From NCBI GenBank assembly GCA_900543445.1, contig UQRC01000031.1, positions 1-34,307 on the forward strand: DNA of 34,307 nucleotides, given 5' to 3'. This DNA is from an uncultured Lachnobacterium sp. (lineage in GTDB: Bacteria > Bacillota > Clostridia > Lachnospirales > Lachnospiraceae). Shown here in pieces: positions 22,108 to 31,480 of this stretch; the stretch's first letter is position 1, and the number at the start of each line of letters is the position of its first letter. Both the position numbers and the translations under genes were made by a program. Under the pieces are notes generated by a model that ran no database searches, was not told the DNA's origin, and worked only from the letters and a program-made list of their open reading frames with translations.

Positions 22108-22827
22108 TTATACTATTTCCTCTCCCATCGCATCGAGCGGAATCAACTGTTCCTGCTCATCTCTTGCATAAACCTCGCATCGATGAATCTGAATTGCATT
22201 CTCATCATAAATAAGATGGCATCTTTCATACAGAGAAGCAAGCACTAGTTCCGGTTTAATGTTATCAACACTTCCCGTCGATACTTTCAAAAAGAACACA
22301 GGCGCACCATCAACTTCATCAACACGAATTTCATAGACAAGCGGCTTAAGGTCAACTTTCCGCTCGCTTTTCTTCGTCTTCTTTATGATGTTAAAGCTTT
22401 CTGCCTCTACAAATTCGCGTCTGATCACTTCGCGCCACTTGGCGGTATTATATGGAATCTCATAACCTTCTTTATAGGATAACTGATAATCCGCTGCAGC
22501 TACAATTGACATTGCAGTCTTCGCATGATCCGGCAGCTTCACATAAGAGATTACCTCAACACCATCCACCATAGTTGCATTAAATGCTTCAATACTTTCC
22601 TTTGAAGAACGTGTGGATTCCACTTCAATATCAAAATATTCTCCATCACTTGTGATTCCAACACCAAGAGGCGCTGCAAACGACATGATCTGGTGTGGCG
22701 AATAACCTTCCGAATATTTGATATCAACATTCGCACGACGCACTGCCTTCTGGAAATAGCGCATCATATCAAGATGTCCGATGAATTTCATAGCACCCCA
22801 CTTGCGGAATTTAATTCTTATTTTCAA
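22108..22827 (-). CDS. TIGR03936 family radical SAM-associated protein (DUF2344)
   Basis: A 239-residue protein of the DUF2344/TIGR03936 family, always linked to the B12-binding radical SAM gene upstream. Signatures: KIRIKFRKWG at the start, FIGHLDMMRYFQKAVRRA and YSEGYSPHQIMSFA. Function unproven; the pair is associated with tRNA or ribosome modification in the literature only loosely. I place the start at TTG 22827, because AGGAGG (22836-22841) is exactly 8 bases upstream; the longer GTG/ATG frame to 22860 would overlap the preceding gene by 50 bases. Overlap with the upstream gene is then 17 bases. Confidence 0.87.
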   Translation of the reverse strand: MKIRIKFRKWGAMKFIGHLDMMRYFQKAVRRANVDIKYSEGYSPHQIMSFAAPLGVGITSDGEYFDIEVESTRSSKESIEAFNATMVDGVEVISYVKLPDHAKTAMSIVAAADYQLSYKEGYEIPYNTAKWREVIRREFVEAESFNIIKKTKKSERKVDLKPLVYEIRVDEVDGAPVFFLKVSTGSVDNIKPELVLASLYERCHLIYDENAIQIHRCEVYARDEQEQLIPLDAMGEEIV

Positions 22828-24679
22828 AGCAGACACCTCCTCCGTACTGTTTTGCGCCACATCCGGAACAACGCATGCGGCAGTTCGGTGTGACCGTCTC
22901 TGTCAAAGCAGTCTTCCACTCTCGAAGTAAAAATGCACGGGATACACCGACATCAATGAAATCCCATGGGAAAATCTCATCATCACTGCGCACACGCTTT
23001 GTATAGAAATCGATATCAATGTCACAGGCTGCAAATGCCTCAAGCCACAGATCATAGTTGAAGAAATCTGACCAAGCATCAAAAAGCCCTCCGTGTTGAT
23101 ACACATATTCAATTGCATCAGAAAGCTTGCGATCCCCACGTGCGAGGACTCCCTCTAATACGGTAACATCTGCCTCATGCCAGTTATATCGGATACTCTT
23201 ATGATTAAGCTGTTCCTTCACATGGTCATTCACAATCTTGGCGTGTCCAAGATAATCACCCGGATCAAGCATCGTAGCCCACTGAAACGGCGTAAAAGGC
23301 TTCGGAACGAAGAAGGATGTACTGATTGTAATCTGGCATTTGCCGTTACGCTTCTCCTTTGGTACTGTGTCGTAATACAATGCAGCGATCTCATTGGCAA
23401 GTTCCGGAATTGCACGCATATCTTCTTCCGTCTCGGTTGGAAGTCCAAGCATAAAGTAAAGCTTTACCTTATTCCAGCCACCTTCAAAAGCCTGTTTTGA
23501 TCCATCTAAGATATTGTCAATGGTAAGCCCCTTATTGATAACATTTCGAAGCCTCTGCGAACCTGCCTCCGGGGCAAAAGTCAGGCTGCTTTTCTTAATA
23601 TCCTGAACTTTCTGCATAATATCAAGCGAAAAAGCGTCAATTCGCAGAGACGGCAGCGAAATATTAATTTTCTTTTTCCCACACTCATCGATCAGGAAGT
23701 TGATCAACTCTTCCAGCTGCGAATAGTCAGAAGAACTTAAGGAACTTAGAGAGATTTCCTCATGACCGGTCGCAGCAATCATAGTGCGTGCAAGTTCTTT
23801 GAGGCGTTCCACATCCTTCTCACGGTTTGGCCGGTAGATCATTCCCGCCTGGCAGAAACGGCATCCACGGATGCAGCCTCGCTGGATTTCAAGCACAACA
23901 CGATCCTGCGTTGCCTTAATAAACGGAACAACCGGTTTCTCCGGATAAACAGATCCGGTCAGATCCATATCCACCTGTTTCTTAACGGTAGCCGGCACAT
24001 CCTCATAGATTGGTGTAAACCCTGCAATGGTCCCGTCCTCTTTGTACTGCACTTCGTAAAGCTGCGGCACATAGATTCCCTCTAATTTGGATGCTTCATG
24101 CAGGAATGCCTGTCTTGTATAACTGCCATCCTCTTTCATCTGCTTATATAAATTCAGAAAAGTGTCATACTGCGTCTCACCTTCTCCAATATAAAAGCAA
24201 TCAAAGAAGTCGGCAATCGGCTCCGGATTATACGTACACGGGCCTCCCCCCAATACAATCGGATCTTCTTCCTTGCGATCCTTTGCCCGGAGTGGAATCT
24301 GTGCAAGATCCAAAATCTGCAAAATATTGGTATAACACATCTCATACTGAAGTGTGATTCCGATAAAATCAAAATTCTTGATTGGTTCCTGCGATTCAAG
24401 TCCAAAAAGAGGAATGTTCTGTTCCTTCATCACTTTATGAAGATCCGGCCACGGCGAATACACACGTTCGCACCAGGTATCCTCTCGGCGGTTGAACATA
24501 TCGTAAAGGATCTGAATTCCAAGGTGTGACATACCAATCTCATAAACGTCAGGAAAACACATCGCAAAACGAATCTGCGATGTGTTTTCTTTTACAACGG
24601 AATTCAATTCATTACCGATATATCGTGCCGGCTTCTCAATCTGCATTAAAATTTCATCGCTTAAAGCTAGTTTTCTCAT
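22811..24679 (-). CDS. TIGR03960 family B12-binding domain/radical SAM protein
   Basis: A 622-residue protein: an N-terminal cobalamin-binding-like domain (about 30-170, with IVLGGGPCTYNPEP), then a radical SAM domain with the cluster motif CIRGCRFC (Cys269, Cys273, Cys276), FAPEAGSQRLRNVINKG and KLYFMLGLPTET. A Cys-rich C-terminus (CRMRCSGCG...C) is typical of the family. Catalytic target unknown. Translationally overlaps the DUF2344 gene, forming the conserved two-gene unit ahead of RNase E/G and rplU. Confidence 0.92.
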   Translation of the reverse strand: MRKLALSDEILMQIEKPARYIGNELNSVVKENTSQIRFAMCFPDVYEIGMSHLGIQILYDMFNRREDTWCERVYSPWPDLHKVMKEQNIPLFGLESQEPIKNFDFIGITLQYEMCYTNILQILDLAQIPLRAKDRKEEDPIVLGGGPCTYNPEPIADFFDCFYIGEGETQYDTFLNLYKQMKEDGSYTRQAFLHEASKLEGIYVPQLYEVQYKEDGTIAGFTPIYEDVPATVKKQVDMDLTGSVYPEKPVVPFIKATQDRVVLEIQRGCIRGCRFCQAGMIYRPNREKDVERLKELARTMIAATGHEEISLSSLSSSDYSQLEELINFLIDECGKKKINISLPSLRIDAFSLDIMQKVQDIKKSSLTFAPEAGSQRLRNVINKGLTIDNILDGSKQAFEGGWNKVKLYFMLGLPTETEEDMRAIPELANEIAALYYDTVPKEKRNGKCQITISTSFFVPKPFTPFQWATMLDPGDYLGHAKIVNDHVKEQLNHKSIRYNWHEADVTVLEGVLARGDRKLSDAIEYVYQHGGLFDAWSDFFNYDLWLEAFAACDIDIDFYTKRVRSDDEIFPWDFIDVGVSRAFLLREWKTALTETVTPNCRMRCSGCGAKQYGGGVCFENKN

Positions 24680-24717
24680 GATATACCTCGTAAATATATT
24701 GGCAAAGTATATAATAA

Positions 24718-25998
24718 TTATCTTTGCGCAAGTTCATTGGCGATCTCTTCCCAGGTAACGCCTTTTTCCACCATAAGGATCATACAGTGGTACAGGAAAT
24801 CCGAAATCTCATACTTAATCTGTTCTGCTTCCGGATTCTTCGCTGCAATCACAATCTCTGTGCATTCTTCACCAAGCTTCTTAAGGATATTGTCGATTCC
24901 CTTATCAAAGAGATCATTCGTATAAGAACCATCCTTCGGGTGCTCCTTGCGTTCCTTGATCACGTCATAAACGCTCTCCAGAACCTTGAGTGGATTCTTC
25001 TCAACATACTCCTTGCGAACGATATTGTTAAAGAAGCAGGAACGGTTTCCGGTGTGGCACGCAACGCCTACCTGAGAGACTTTCGCAAGAATCGTATCAA
25101 AATCACAGTCAGCCGTCAAGGACTTTACATACTGAATATGACCGGAAGTCAGTCCCTTCGTCCATAACTCCTGTCTGCTTCTGCTGTAATAAGTCATCTT
25201 ACCGATATTGATCGTTGTATTGAAGGCCTCCTCATTCATGTACGCCAGCATCAATACTTCATCCGTGCGGTAATCCTGTACAATAACCGGAACCATACCG
25301 TCTGAATTCAGCTTTAGATCCGACCAGTGAAGATCCGGCGCGAAATTGTCCATCTTGATGCCTTCCTGTGACAACGCAGACTTTAATTTCATGATGTCTG
25401 TGTTGATCATATTGATAAACGGACCCGCAATACCGCGGATCTTCTCTCTTTTCAGAAGGCTCACAATTTCTTCATAGTTATATTCCGGCAGATTCACGAC
25501 ATACGGAATATTCGTAAGATTCTCGAGTGCATCAAGAATGGAAGGATTTAACACCAATACTTCATGGAATGTATCCTCAATGATCTGTTGGTTTTTAAAT
25601 AAGAAATCAACATTATTGACCGAAACAAGAATACGATCCTTGCCAAATCGGGCACTCGCTTCTCCTGCCAGACCAACACTTGAAGGCTTCGAGGCATTAA
25701 AAATAACTTGAAGGCAACCGGCATAAAGTAATTTCTTAACATCTTCGAGACGATTAATGTTGCCGCCAGCACATACCTTAATTTCAATGTTTCGGTTTAT
25801 ATTTTCAATTGTATGAATATTTTTCTCATGTTCTTCGTCGCTCGTTGACAGATCAAAAATAATGATCTTGTCAATTCCGCTGTCATTGTAAAGCTGGCAA
25901 AGCTTATATACATCCTCGACCGGAGTGAAATCCTTCATCGAGGCAACTGCCTGGCCATCCTTTAAATAAATTGTTGCAACAATATTCTTATGCTCCAT
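24718..25998 (-). CDS. hisIE: bifunctional HisI-HisE with an N-terminal HisA/HisF-like barrel
   Basis: A 426-residue fusion. Residues about 1-212 resemble a HisA/HisF TIM barrel ([43 protein letters not shown]); about 218-325 is HisI (phosphoribosyl-AMP cyclohydrolase; [31 protein letters not shown] zinc/metal ligands); about 335-426 is HisE (phosphoribosyl-ATP diphosphatase; [14 protein letters not shown]). HisI and HisE carry out steps two and three of histidine synthesis. The barrel part lacks much of HisA/HisF's phosphate motif detail, so it is probably structural or degenerate. Last gene of the his operon; its ATG overlaps the hisB stop by one base. Confidence 0.9.
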   Translation of the reverse strand: MEHKNIVATIYLKDGQAVASMKDFTPVEDVYKLCQLYNDSGIDKIIIFDLSTSDEEHEKNIHTIENINRNIEIKVCAGGNINRLEDVKKLLYAGCLQVIFNASKPSSVGLAGEASARFGKDRILVSVNNVDFLFKNQQIIEDTFHEVLVLNPSILDALENLTNIPYVVNLPEYNYEEIVSLLKREKIRGIAGPFINMINTDIMKLKSALSQEGIKMDNFAPDLHWSDLKLNSDGMVPVIVQDYRTDEVLMLAYMNEEAFNTTINIGKMTYYSRSRQELWTKGLTSGHIQYVKSLTADCDFDTILAKVSQVGVACHTGNRSCFFNNIVRKEYVEKNPLKVLESVYDVIKERKEHPKDGSYTNDLFDKGIDNILKKLGEECTEIVIAAKNPEAEQIKYEISDFLYHCMILMVEKGVTWEEIANELAQR

Positions 25999-26588
25999 TA
26001 CAGACTTCCTTTCGTCGATAGAATTCCCTGAACTCTAGGGTCGCGTGACACAGCTTCATCAAGTGCACGCGCAAAAGCCTTAAACATTGCCTCTGCCATA
26101 TGATGGTTATTTCCCGGAGTGAGAACCTTGATATGAAGATTCATTCCGGCCGAATACGAGATTGCATAGAAAAATTCTTTCACCATCTCCGTATCCATAT
26201 AACCAATCTTCTCGGTTGTGAATTCACCGTCAAAAACAAGATACGGACGTCCGGACAAGTCGATTGCACAAAGCACAAGTGATTCATCCATCGGCAGAAT
26301 GCAGCTACCGAAACGCTTAATACCGCTTTTGTCTCCGAGCGCCTCACGGATTGCATTACCAAGAACAATGCCACAGTCTTCAATTGTATGATGACAATCC
26401 ACTGCAAGATCCCCCTCACAGTTTAAATTCAAATCAAAAAAACCGTGCTTGGAAAATCCTTCCAGCATATGGTTAAAGAAACCGATTCCGGTATTGATCA
26501 CAGAATTTCCGGATCCGTCTAAGTTCAGTTTTACCTGAATATCGGTTTCTTTTGTTTTCCGTTGTATCTGAGCAATTCTCTCTGGCAT
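25998..26588 (-). CDS. hisB: imidazoleglycerol-phosphate dehydratase HisB
   Basis: A 196-residue monofunctional HisB. The two manganese-binding repeats are visible: [10 protein letters not shown] (around 64-73) and [17 protein letters not shown]. It dehydrates imidazoleglycerol phosphate to imidazole acetol phosphate. Full length, with no phosphatase domain. Coupled to hisIE by a one-base overlap and 21 bases after hisD. Confidence 0.97.
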   Translation of the reverse strand: MPERIAQIQRKTKETDIQVKLNLDGSGNSVINTGIGFFNHMLEGFSKHGFFDLNLNCEGDLAVDCHHTIEDCGIVLGNAIREALGDKSGIKRFGSCILPMDESLVLCAIDLSGRPYLVFDGEFTTEKIGYMDTEMVKEFFYAISYSAGMNLHIKVLTPGNNHHMAEAMFKAFARALDEAVSRDPRVQGILSTKGSL

Positions 26589-26609
26589 AAAAAGCCCCCT
26601 TTACTATTC

Positions 26610-27905
26610 CTATTCTTCATCCTCAAAACGAACACGGATGGAATTGGCATGTGCTGTCAATTTCTCGCATTCTGCAAACTGTTCAATATCTTTATGTACC
26701 TTCTGAAGTGCATCACGTGAATAAGAAATAATGCTGGATTTCTTTATAAAGTCATCAACGGAAAGTGCGGAGAAGAACTTCGCGGTTCCGTTTGTCGGAA
26801 GCACATGGTTTGGTCCGGCAAAATAATCACCGAGCGGTTCAGAAGAATACTCTCCGATAAAGATTGCTCCGGCGTTACGGATCTTCGTCATAACATGGAA
26901 CGGATCCTTAGTCACAATTTCCATATGTTCGGAAGCGATCTCATTTACAGTTGCGATTGCTTCATCCATCGTGTCAGCAACTAAAATATATCCGTAATTA
27001 TCCAGTGATTTCTGAATGATTTCTTTTCTGGAAAGTTCAGCAACAAATCCATCTACCTCTGTAGAAACCTTCTCAGCAAGTTCCTGACTCGTCGTGATCA
27101 GGATTGCAGAAGCCATCTCATCATGCTCTGCCTGTGACAGAAGATCAGCAGCAACGTAACGAGGATTTGCAGTTTCATCGGCAAGAACAAGGATTTCACT
27201 CGGTCCGGCGATCGAATCAATACTTACATATCCGAATACCGCTTTCTTTGCCAAAGCGACATAAATGTTACCCGGTCCGACAATCTTGTCAACTTTCGGA
27301 ATGCTCTCAGTTCCAAATGCCATCGCTGCAATTGCCTGCGCTCCACCGACCTTATAGATTTCATCAACTCCGGCCTCTTTTGCCGCAACCAATGTTGATG
27401 GATATACTTTGCCATCTTTGCCCGGAGGGGTACACATTACAATACGGTCAACTCCGGCAACCTTAGCCGGAAGAACATTCATAAGTACGGAGGAAGGATA
27501 GACGGCTTTACCGCCTGGAACATACACACCGGCAGTCTCAAGTGCTGTCACCTTCTGACCAAGAATTACACCATCCTCTGTCGTAAACCAGGAATTCGGA
27601 AGCTGCTTTTCGTGATATTTCTTAATATTGACTAAGGATTTGCGAATGACAGAAAGTAAAGTTTCATCCACCTGCTCATAAGCTTCCTTAATTTCGTCTT
27701 CCGTTACCAGAATATTATCTGCATTAATGTCAGCTCCATCGAACTGTTTCGTATAAGCAAAAATCGCTTCGTCACGCTTTGTGCGGACTTCCTCGATAAT
27801 TGCATTCACACGTCCTTCAAATTCTCCGTAATTATTCGGGCTTCTTTTTAACAGATTCTCCAATATATCTTTCTGTGTGTCTTCTGTAAGTTTCAGAATT
27901 CTCAT
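26610..27905 (-). CDS. hisD: histidinol dehydrogenase HisD
   Basis: A 431-residue zinc enzyme that oxidises histidinol to histidine in two NAD-dependent steps. Signatures present: VYVPGGKAVYPSSVLMN, VDKIVGPGNIYVALAK, SIDSIAGPSEILVLAD and LSQAEHDE with Gln/His metal ligands, plus PNHVLPT. Full length. Start at 27905 behind GAGGAAG. Sixty-four bases separate it from hisG; no promoter is evident there. Confidence 0.97.
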   Translation of the reverse strand: MRILKLTEDTQKDILENLLKRSPNNYGEFEGRVNAIIEEVRTKRDEAIFAYTKQFDGADINADNILVTEDEIKEAYEQVDETLLSVIRKSLVNIKKYHEKQLPNSWFTTEDGVILGQKVTALETAGVYVPGGKAVYPSSVLMNVLPAKVAGVDRIVMCTPPGKDGKVYPSTLVAAKEAGVDEIYKVGGAQAIAAMAFGTESIPKVDKIVGPGNIYVALAKKAVFGYVSIDSIAGPSEILVLADETANPRYVAADLLSQAEHDEMASAILITTSQELAEKVSTEVDGFVAELSRKEIIQKSLDNYGYILVADTMDEAIATVNEIASEHMEIVTKDPFHVMTKIRNAGAIFIGEYSSEPLGDYFAGPNHVLPTNGTAKFFSALSVDDFIKKSSIISYSRDALQKVHKDIEQFAECEKLTAHANSIRVRFEDEE

Positions 27906-27969
27906 TGTCTTCCTCCTTCATGCCTCACGCTTACGCTTTTATTTCAACAATATTTGTAAAAATGTCCAT

Positions 27970-28617
27970 CTACTGAATCACCGTCTTAAGATCACGGATC
28001 AGCTTCGTAATGCGTTCATTCTCCATCTTCATGCTAACCTGATTGACAACCACACGGGCAGACAGTGGACAAACCTCTTCCAAAACGGTAAGTCCGTTCT
28101 CCTTTAACGTTGTGCCTGTCTCTACAATATCACAAATCACCTCAGAAAGTCCAACAATCGGAGCAAGTTCAATGGAACCATTCAGTTTAATAATCTCCAC
28201 TGTCTGATGCTTTTTGTTGTAGAAGTAATCCCTTGCGATACGCGGATACTTTGTGGCAACTCGGATCTGCTCATGATGCTGCAGAAGGCTTCCTGCACTC
28301 TCCGGACCACAGATACACATTCTGCATTTTCCAAATCCAAGGTCGAGAACCTCGTATATATTGCGCGCCTCTTCCAAGATCGTATCCTTGCCGACAATTC
28401 CGATATCCGCCGCACCGTACTCCACATACGTCGGTACATCCGGTCCCTTCGCAAGGAAAAAGCGAAGCTTTAATTCCTCATTCACAAAAATCAGCTTTCT
28501 GGTATCCGGCTCCTTGATCTCCTCACAGGTAATTCCAATCTTTTCAAATAATTCAAGCGTCTTCTTAGCCAGACGTCCCTTGCCAAGGGCAAAGGTCAGA
28601 TATCTCTTCTCTTCCAT
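27970..28617 (-). CDS. hisG: ATP phosphoribosyltransferase, short form HisG
   Basis: A 215-residue short HisG catalysing the first, feedback-regulated step of histidine synthesis. It has [13 protein letters not shown] at the start, [24 protein letters not shown] and the PRPP-binding [14 protein letters not shown]. It lacks the C-terminal ACT-like regulatory domain of long HisG, so it needs HisZ, which is encoded two bases upstream. Confidence 0.96.
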   Translation of the reverse strand: MEEKRYLTFALGKGRLAKKTLELFEKIGITCEEIKEPDTRKLIFVNEELKLRFFLAKGPDVPTYVEYGAADIGIVGKDTILEEARNIYEVLDLGFGKCRMCICGPESAGSLLQHHEQIRVATKYPRIARDYFYNKKHQTVEIIKLNGSIELAPIVGLSEVICDIVETGTTLKENGLTVLEEVCPLSARVVVNQVSMKMENERITKLIRDLKTVIQ

Positions 28618-28619
28618 GC

Positions 28620-29813
28620 TTATTCACCATCCATCCATTCTACTTTTGCGAAACGGTTCTGTCCGGCATAATTCGTATAGTATGCCTTATCGTGTGCCGG
28701 ATTCATTGGAATCATTGCAACGTTCAGTCCCTGTTCTCGAAGTTCTCCTGCCTGTTTTACAGCCTCGCTGATCTTATTTTCTGCGAATACAAGAAGAACA
28801 TTATAGTCAGGAGAAGCAAGTATGATCTTCTGTCTCTGAATAGCTGCAAGAAGCTGATCCACAACGATTGCAAATCCGATTGACGGTGCGTCTTTGCCAA
28901 AGGAAGCCAACAGACTGTCATACCGGCCACCTTTGACAACCGGCTCACCGGTTCCGAATGTATAGCCATAAAAGATAATTCCGGTATAATATTGATAATT
29001 GCTGATAATTCCAAGCTCAAAGGAAATATATTTCTCGATACCGTACAACTTTAAATATTCGCCTAATGTCTCAAGATCCGTGATTGCAGATAAAATAACC
29101 GGATAAGAGGCTGCAAGTTTTTTCGCCTCTGCGATTTCCTCCTCCTTAGTCTCAAAACTTCCAAGAAGACCGAACAGATTCTTTAAATTTTCCTCTAGAT
29201 CCAAAGTCTCGATGAATTCCTCCACCCCGAAGAAATTCTTATTATTCAAAAGTTCACGAAGTTCCTGTGTTTCTTCCTCGCCAAGTCCTGCGGACTGTAC
29301 TAATCCCTGAAAGAAGCTTGCATGACCGACCGAAATCTGAAATTCTTTGAGTCCGCTCGCTTTCAGAGAATCAACAACCATAGCAAGGATTTCCGCATCG
29401 GCCGCTACGCTTCCGTCTCCGATCAGCTCGACACCACACTGGGTTGTCTCCTTTAATCTTCCCTGATAAGACGAAGAATTAATAAAGGTATTGCCCATAT
29501 AGCAGAGTTTTACCGGAATATCATCCTCGCTGAAATATTTGACCGCACTTCTTGCGATGGACGGCGTAAAGTCCGGACGAAGAACCAATGTTTCTCCATC
29601 CTTGTCAAAAAACTTGTACAGATCGCGTGAAGGTGTTGTTCCGATTTCTTTTCCAAAAATATTAAAAAACTCAAACGTAGGAGTCTGGATGTCACGGTAT
29701 CCATACCGCTCCAACACTTCATGAAGTCTGTCCTGCAGCAAAAGCTTCTGTTTACATTCCCCATTATAAATATCCCGGACTCCATCCGGTGTATGTAACA
29801 TCTGATCCTTCAT
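28620..29813 (-). CDS. hisZ: ATP phosphoribosyltransferase regulatory subunit HisZ
   Basis: A 397-residue class II aaRS-like protein without aminoacylation function. [12 protein letters not shown] and [14 protein letters not shown] are the motif 1/2 regions shared with histidyl-tRNA synthetase, and [10 protein letters not shown] with GGRYDSLL the motif 3 region; the anticodon-binding domain is reduced, distinguishing it from HisRS. HisZ forms an octamer with short HisG and confers histidine feedback. First gene of the operon, start at 29813 with GAGAGG upstream. Confidence 0.93.
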   Translation of the reverse strand: MKDQMLHTPDGVRDIYNGECKQKLLLQDRLHEVLERYGYRDIQTPTFEFFNIFGKEIGTTPSRDLYKFFDKDGETLVLRPDFTPSIARSAVKYFSEDDIPVKLCYMGNTFINSSSYQGRLKETTQCGVELIGDGSVAADAEILAMVVDSLKASGLKEFQISVGHASFFQGLVQSAGLGEEETQELRELLNNKNFFGVEEFIETLDLEENLKNLFGLLGSFETKEEEIAEAKKLAASYPVILSAITDLETLGEYLKLYGIEKYISFELGIISNYQYYTGIIFYGYTFGTGEPVVKGGRYDSLLASFGKDAPSIGFAIVVDQLLAAIQRQKIILASPDYNVLLVFAENKISEAVKQAGELREQGLNVAMIPMNPAHDKAYYTNYAGQNRFAKVEWMDGE

Positions 29814-29838
29814 AAGTAAACCTCTCTTGCTTTATTAT

Positions 29839-29913
29839 GGTAAAGTGTTACCGTGATAATTTGGTAGCATATAAAAACAACGCTATTATATTGGAAAATG
29901 CGTGAATTGTCAA
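29839..29913 (-). promoter_or_regulatory. his operon promoter and operator-like palindrome
   Basis: On the minus strand TTGACA (29908-29913), 17-base spacer, TATAAT (29885-29890), start near 29878: a perfect consensus promoter. The -35 contains the recU stop codon. Downstream at 29839-29852 is the palindrome GGTAA-N4-TTACC, with a further TACC at 29863-29866 on the minus strand; placed at about +26 to +40 it could be a roadblock operator. No T-box is apparent in the short leader. Confidence 0.75.
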
Positions 29914-30443
29914 TCCCTCGATGCAAGATCCTTCTGTAACAGGTTCAGGTAAGGTACCAGCACACCGGATACTTCCGGAAGAAAATAATCTTCTTCCAGT
30001 TCCTCGATCCGGAAACTTTTACGTCCCCCGTTTTCAGCACGATTCCAAAAACGCTTCAGTTCCGCAAATCTTAAGTAATAAAACTGATCCCGATGCGTGT
30101 AGGCAATCAAAATAAAAGCAATTCCGTCCTGCTTCTCAAACTGTTCCATAAAACGAACCTGATGTTCATGTATATTGGCAAGTGGAAAAGTGTCCGTATT
30201 GCATTCCTTCGCATCAAAACAAACCGGAATCCCCTGCACGGCACCAATATAATCAACCGTACTCTTCTGATCAAAATAGGCAAGTGTAATATGACGGGAT
30301 TCCTTATCAATATTGATCGGTGTAATCGGAGTCGGGATTTTCTGGATCAGCGCCAGTCCATTCGCTAAATATTTTTCATTTGTACGATTCAGCATATCTT
30401 CGAGTGTTGAACCTCGAAGACCTCTTGAATTCCATGTTGGCAT
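29910..30443 (-). CDS. recU: Holliday junction resolvase RecU
   Basis: A 177-residue RecU, the Gram-positive Holliday junction resolvase. Signatures: NSRGLRGSTLEDMLNRTN at the start, IQKIPTPI, then the nuclease core VDYIGAVQGIPVCFDAKE with Asp in VDY and D-A-K where Bacillus RecU has E-A-K. Shorter than the 206-residue Bacillus protein, mainly at the N-terminus. Starts eight bases after the upstream pseudouridine synthase stop, so co-transcribed with it. Confidence 0.92.
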   Translation of the reverse strand: MPTWNSRGLRGSTLEDMLNRTNEKYLANGLALIQKIPTPITPINIDKESRHITLAYFDQKSTVDYIGAVQGIPVCFDAKECNTDTFPLANIHEHQVRFMEQFEKQDGIAFILIAYTHRDQFYYLRFAELKRFWNRAENGGRKSFRIEELEEDYFLPEVSGVLVPYLNLLQKDLASRD

Positions 30444-30451
30444 AACGATTC

Positions 30452-31465
30452 CTATCCCTTCATGATGAAATCAAACAATTTCGGAAGAGGTGCCATAAAC
30501 GCTCTTCCATCAGGAAATTCCAGCCGGAATGCATGAAGCAGCTGATGTGTCACATGATACGCTTCATAATAATCATGATTCACTTTTTCATCCCCATATT
30601 TCATATCTCCGATGATCGGATGCCCGATGGATGCGAGATGTGCACGGATCTGATGGGTTCGTCCTGTGATCAGATGGATTTCCAGTTCCGTCACTCCATT
30701 CCTGTATGCTACCGGCTCATAAGCCGTCTCAATATAGGAAGCATCTTCCAGCTTCTGATGTAAAGCCGCTCGTTCTCCCTCCTGCAAATCATCAGATGCC
30801 ATTCCTGTATCGATACTAAGGATCTTCACCTTGTTGGTACGCTCATCCTTGCGCAGATAACCGGACAGATGTGCACTCTCTTTCACTTCACCGATAACGA
30901 GTGCGCGGTAAAACTTACGGATTGTTCGCTCCTTCAGAGCCTGTGAAAGCATCTGTGATCCTTTTAGGCTTTTGCCCATGAGAAGAAGTCCGGTTGTATT
31001 TCGGTCAAGACGGTTGCACACCGACGGTCGAAAACTTGTAAAGTCTTCAAGTTCAAGGCTTCCCGAGCGAATCAGATAGCCAAGCAGATACTCGTTCGCG
31101 GAAAAATCGTTCTCCTTTGCCTTCTGCGAAAGCATGTTATAAGGTTTATCCGCAAGTAGAATATCTTCATCCTCATACACAACCTGAATTCCCTTCATCG
31201 GAAGACCCTTAAGAAGTTCATATTCTGCTTGAAGCACTTCAGGATCCTGCATGAACTTCTGCAAAGTCTCCTCACTGAAGAACACCTGTATCTTATCGCC
31301 TTTTTTTACTTGTTCCCTGCCGGTCATCTTTGCTTTATTACATGTGATATTTTTCTTGCGGAGCATCTTATACAAGAACCCACTTGAAGCGTTCGGCAGA
31401 ATCTTCTTTAAATATTTATCGAGGCGCTGCCCCGCCTCATTCGGTCCAATGATAAATTCTCTCAT
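30452..31465 (-). CDS. RluA family 23S rRNA pseudouridine synthase (RluC-like)
   Basis: A 337-residue enzyme: N-terminal S4 domain (about 13-60), then the RluA catalytic domain with Asp154 in NRLDRNTTG (151-159), YRALVIGEV and TGRTHQIRAHLASIGHP. RluC-type enzymes modify several 23S uridines near the peptidyl transferase centre. Distinguished from the RluD-like gene by the NRLD motif and a longer spacer after S4. Between ygiQ and recU in one operon. Confidence 0.9.
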   Translation of the reverse strand: MREFIIGPNEAGQRLDKYLKKILPNASSGFLYKMLRKKNITCNKAKMTGREQVKKGDKIQVFFSEETLQKFMQDPEVLQAEYELLKGLPMKGIQVVYEDEDILLADKPYNMLSQKAKENDFSANEYLLGYLIRSGSLELEDFTSFRPSVCNRLDRNTTGLLLMGKSLKGSQMLSQALKERTIRKFYRALVIGEVKESAHLSGYLRKDERTNKVKILSIDTGMASDDLQEGERAALHQKLEDASYIETAYEPVAYRNGVTELEIHLITGRTHQIRAHLASIGHPIIGDMKYGDEKVNHDYYEAYHVTHQLLHAFRLEFPDGRAFMAPLPKLFDFIMKG

Positions 31466-31480
31466 GTTATTCGCTGATTC

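Noticed and set aside
29814..29880. T-box leader for the his operon
   Set aside because: The leader is only about 65 bases and shows no T-box sequence or antiterminator/terminator pair.
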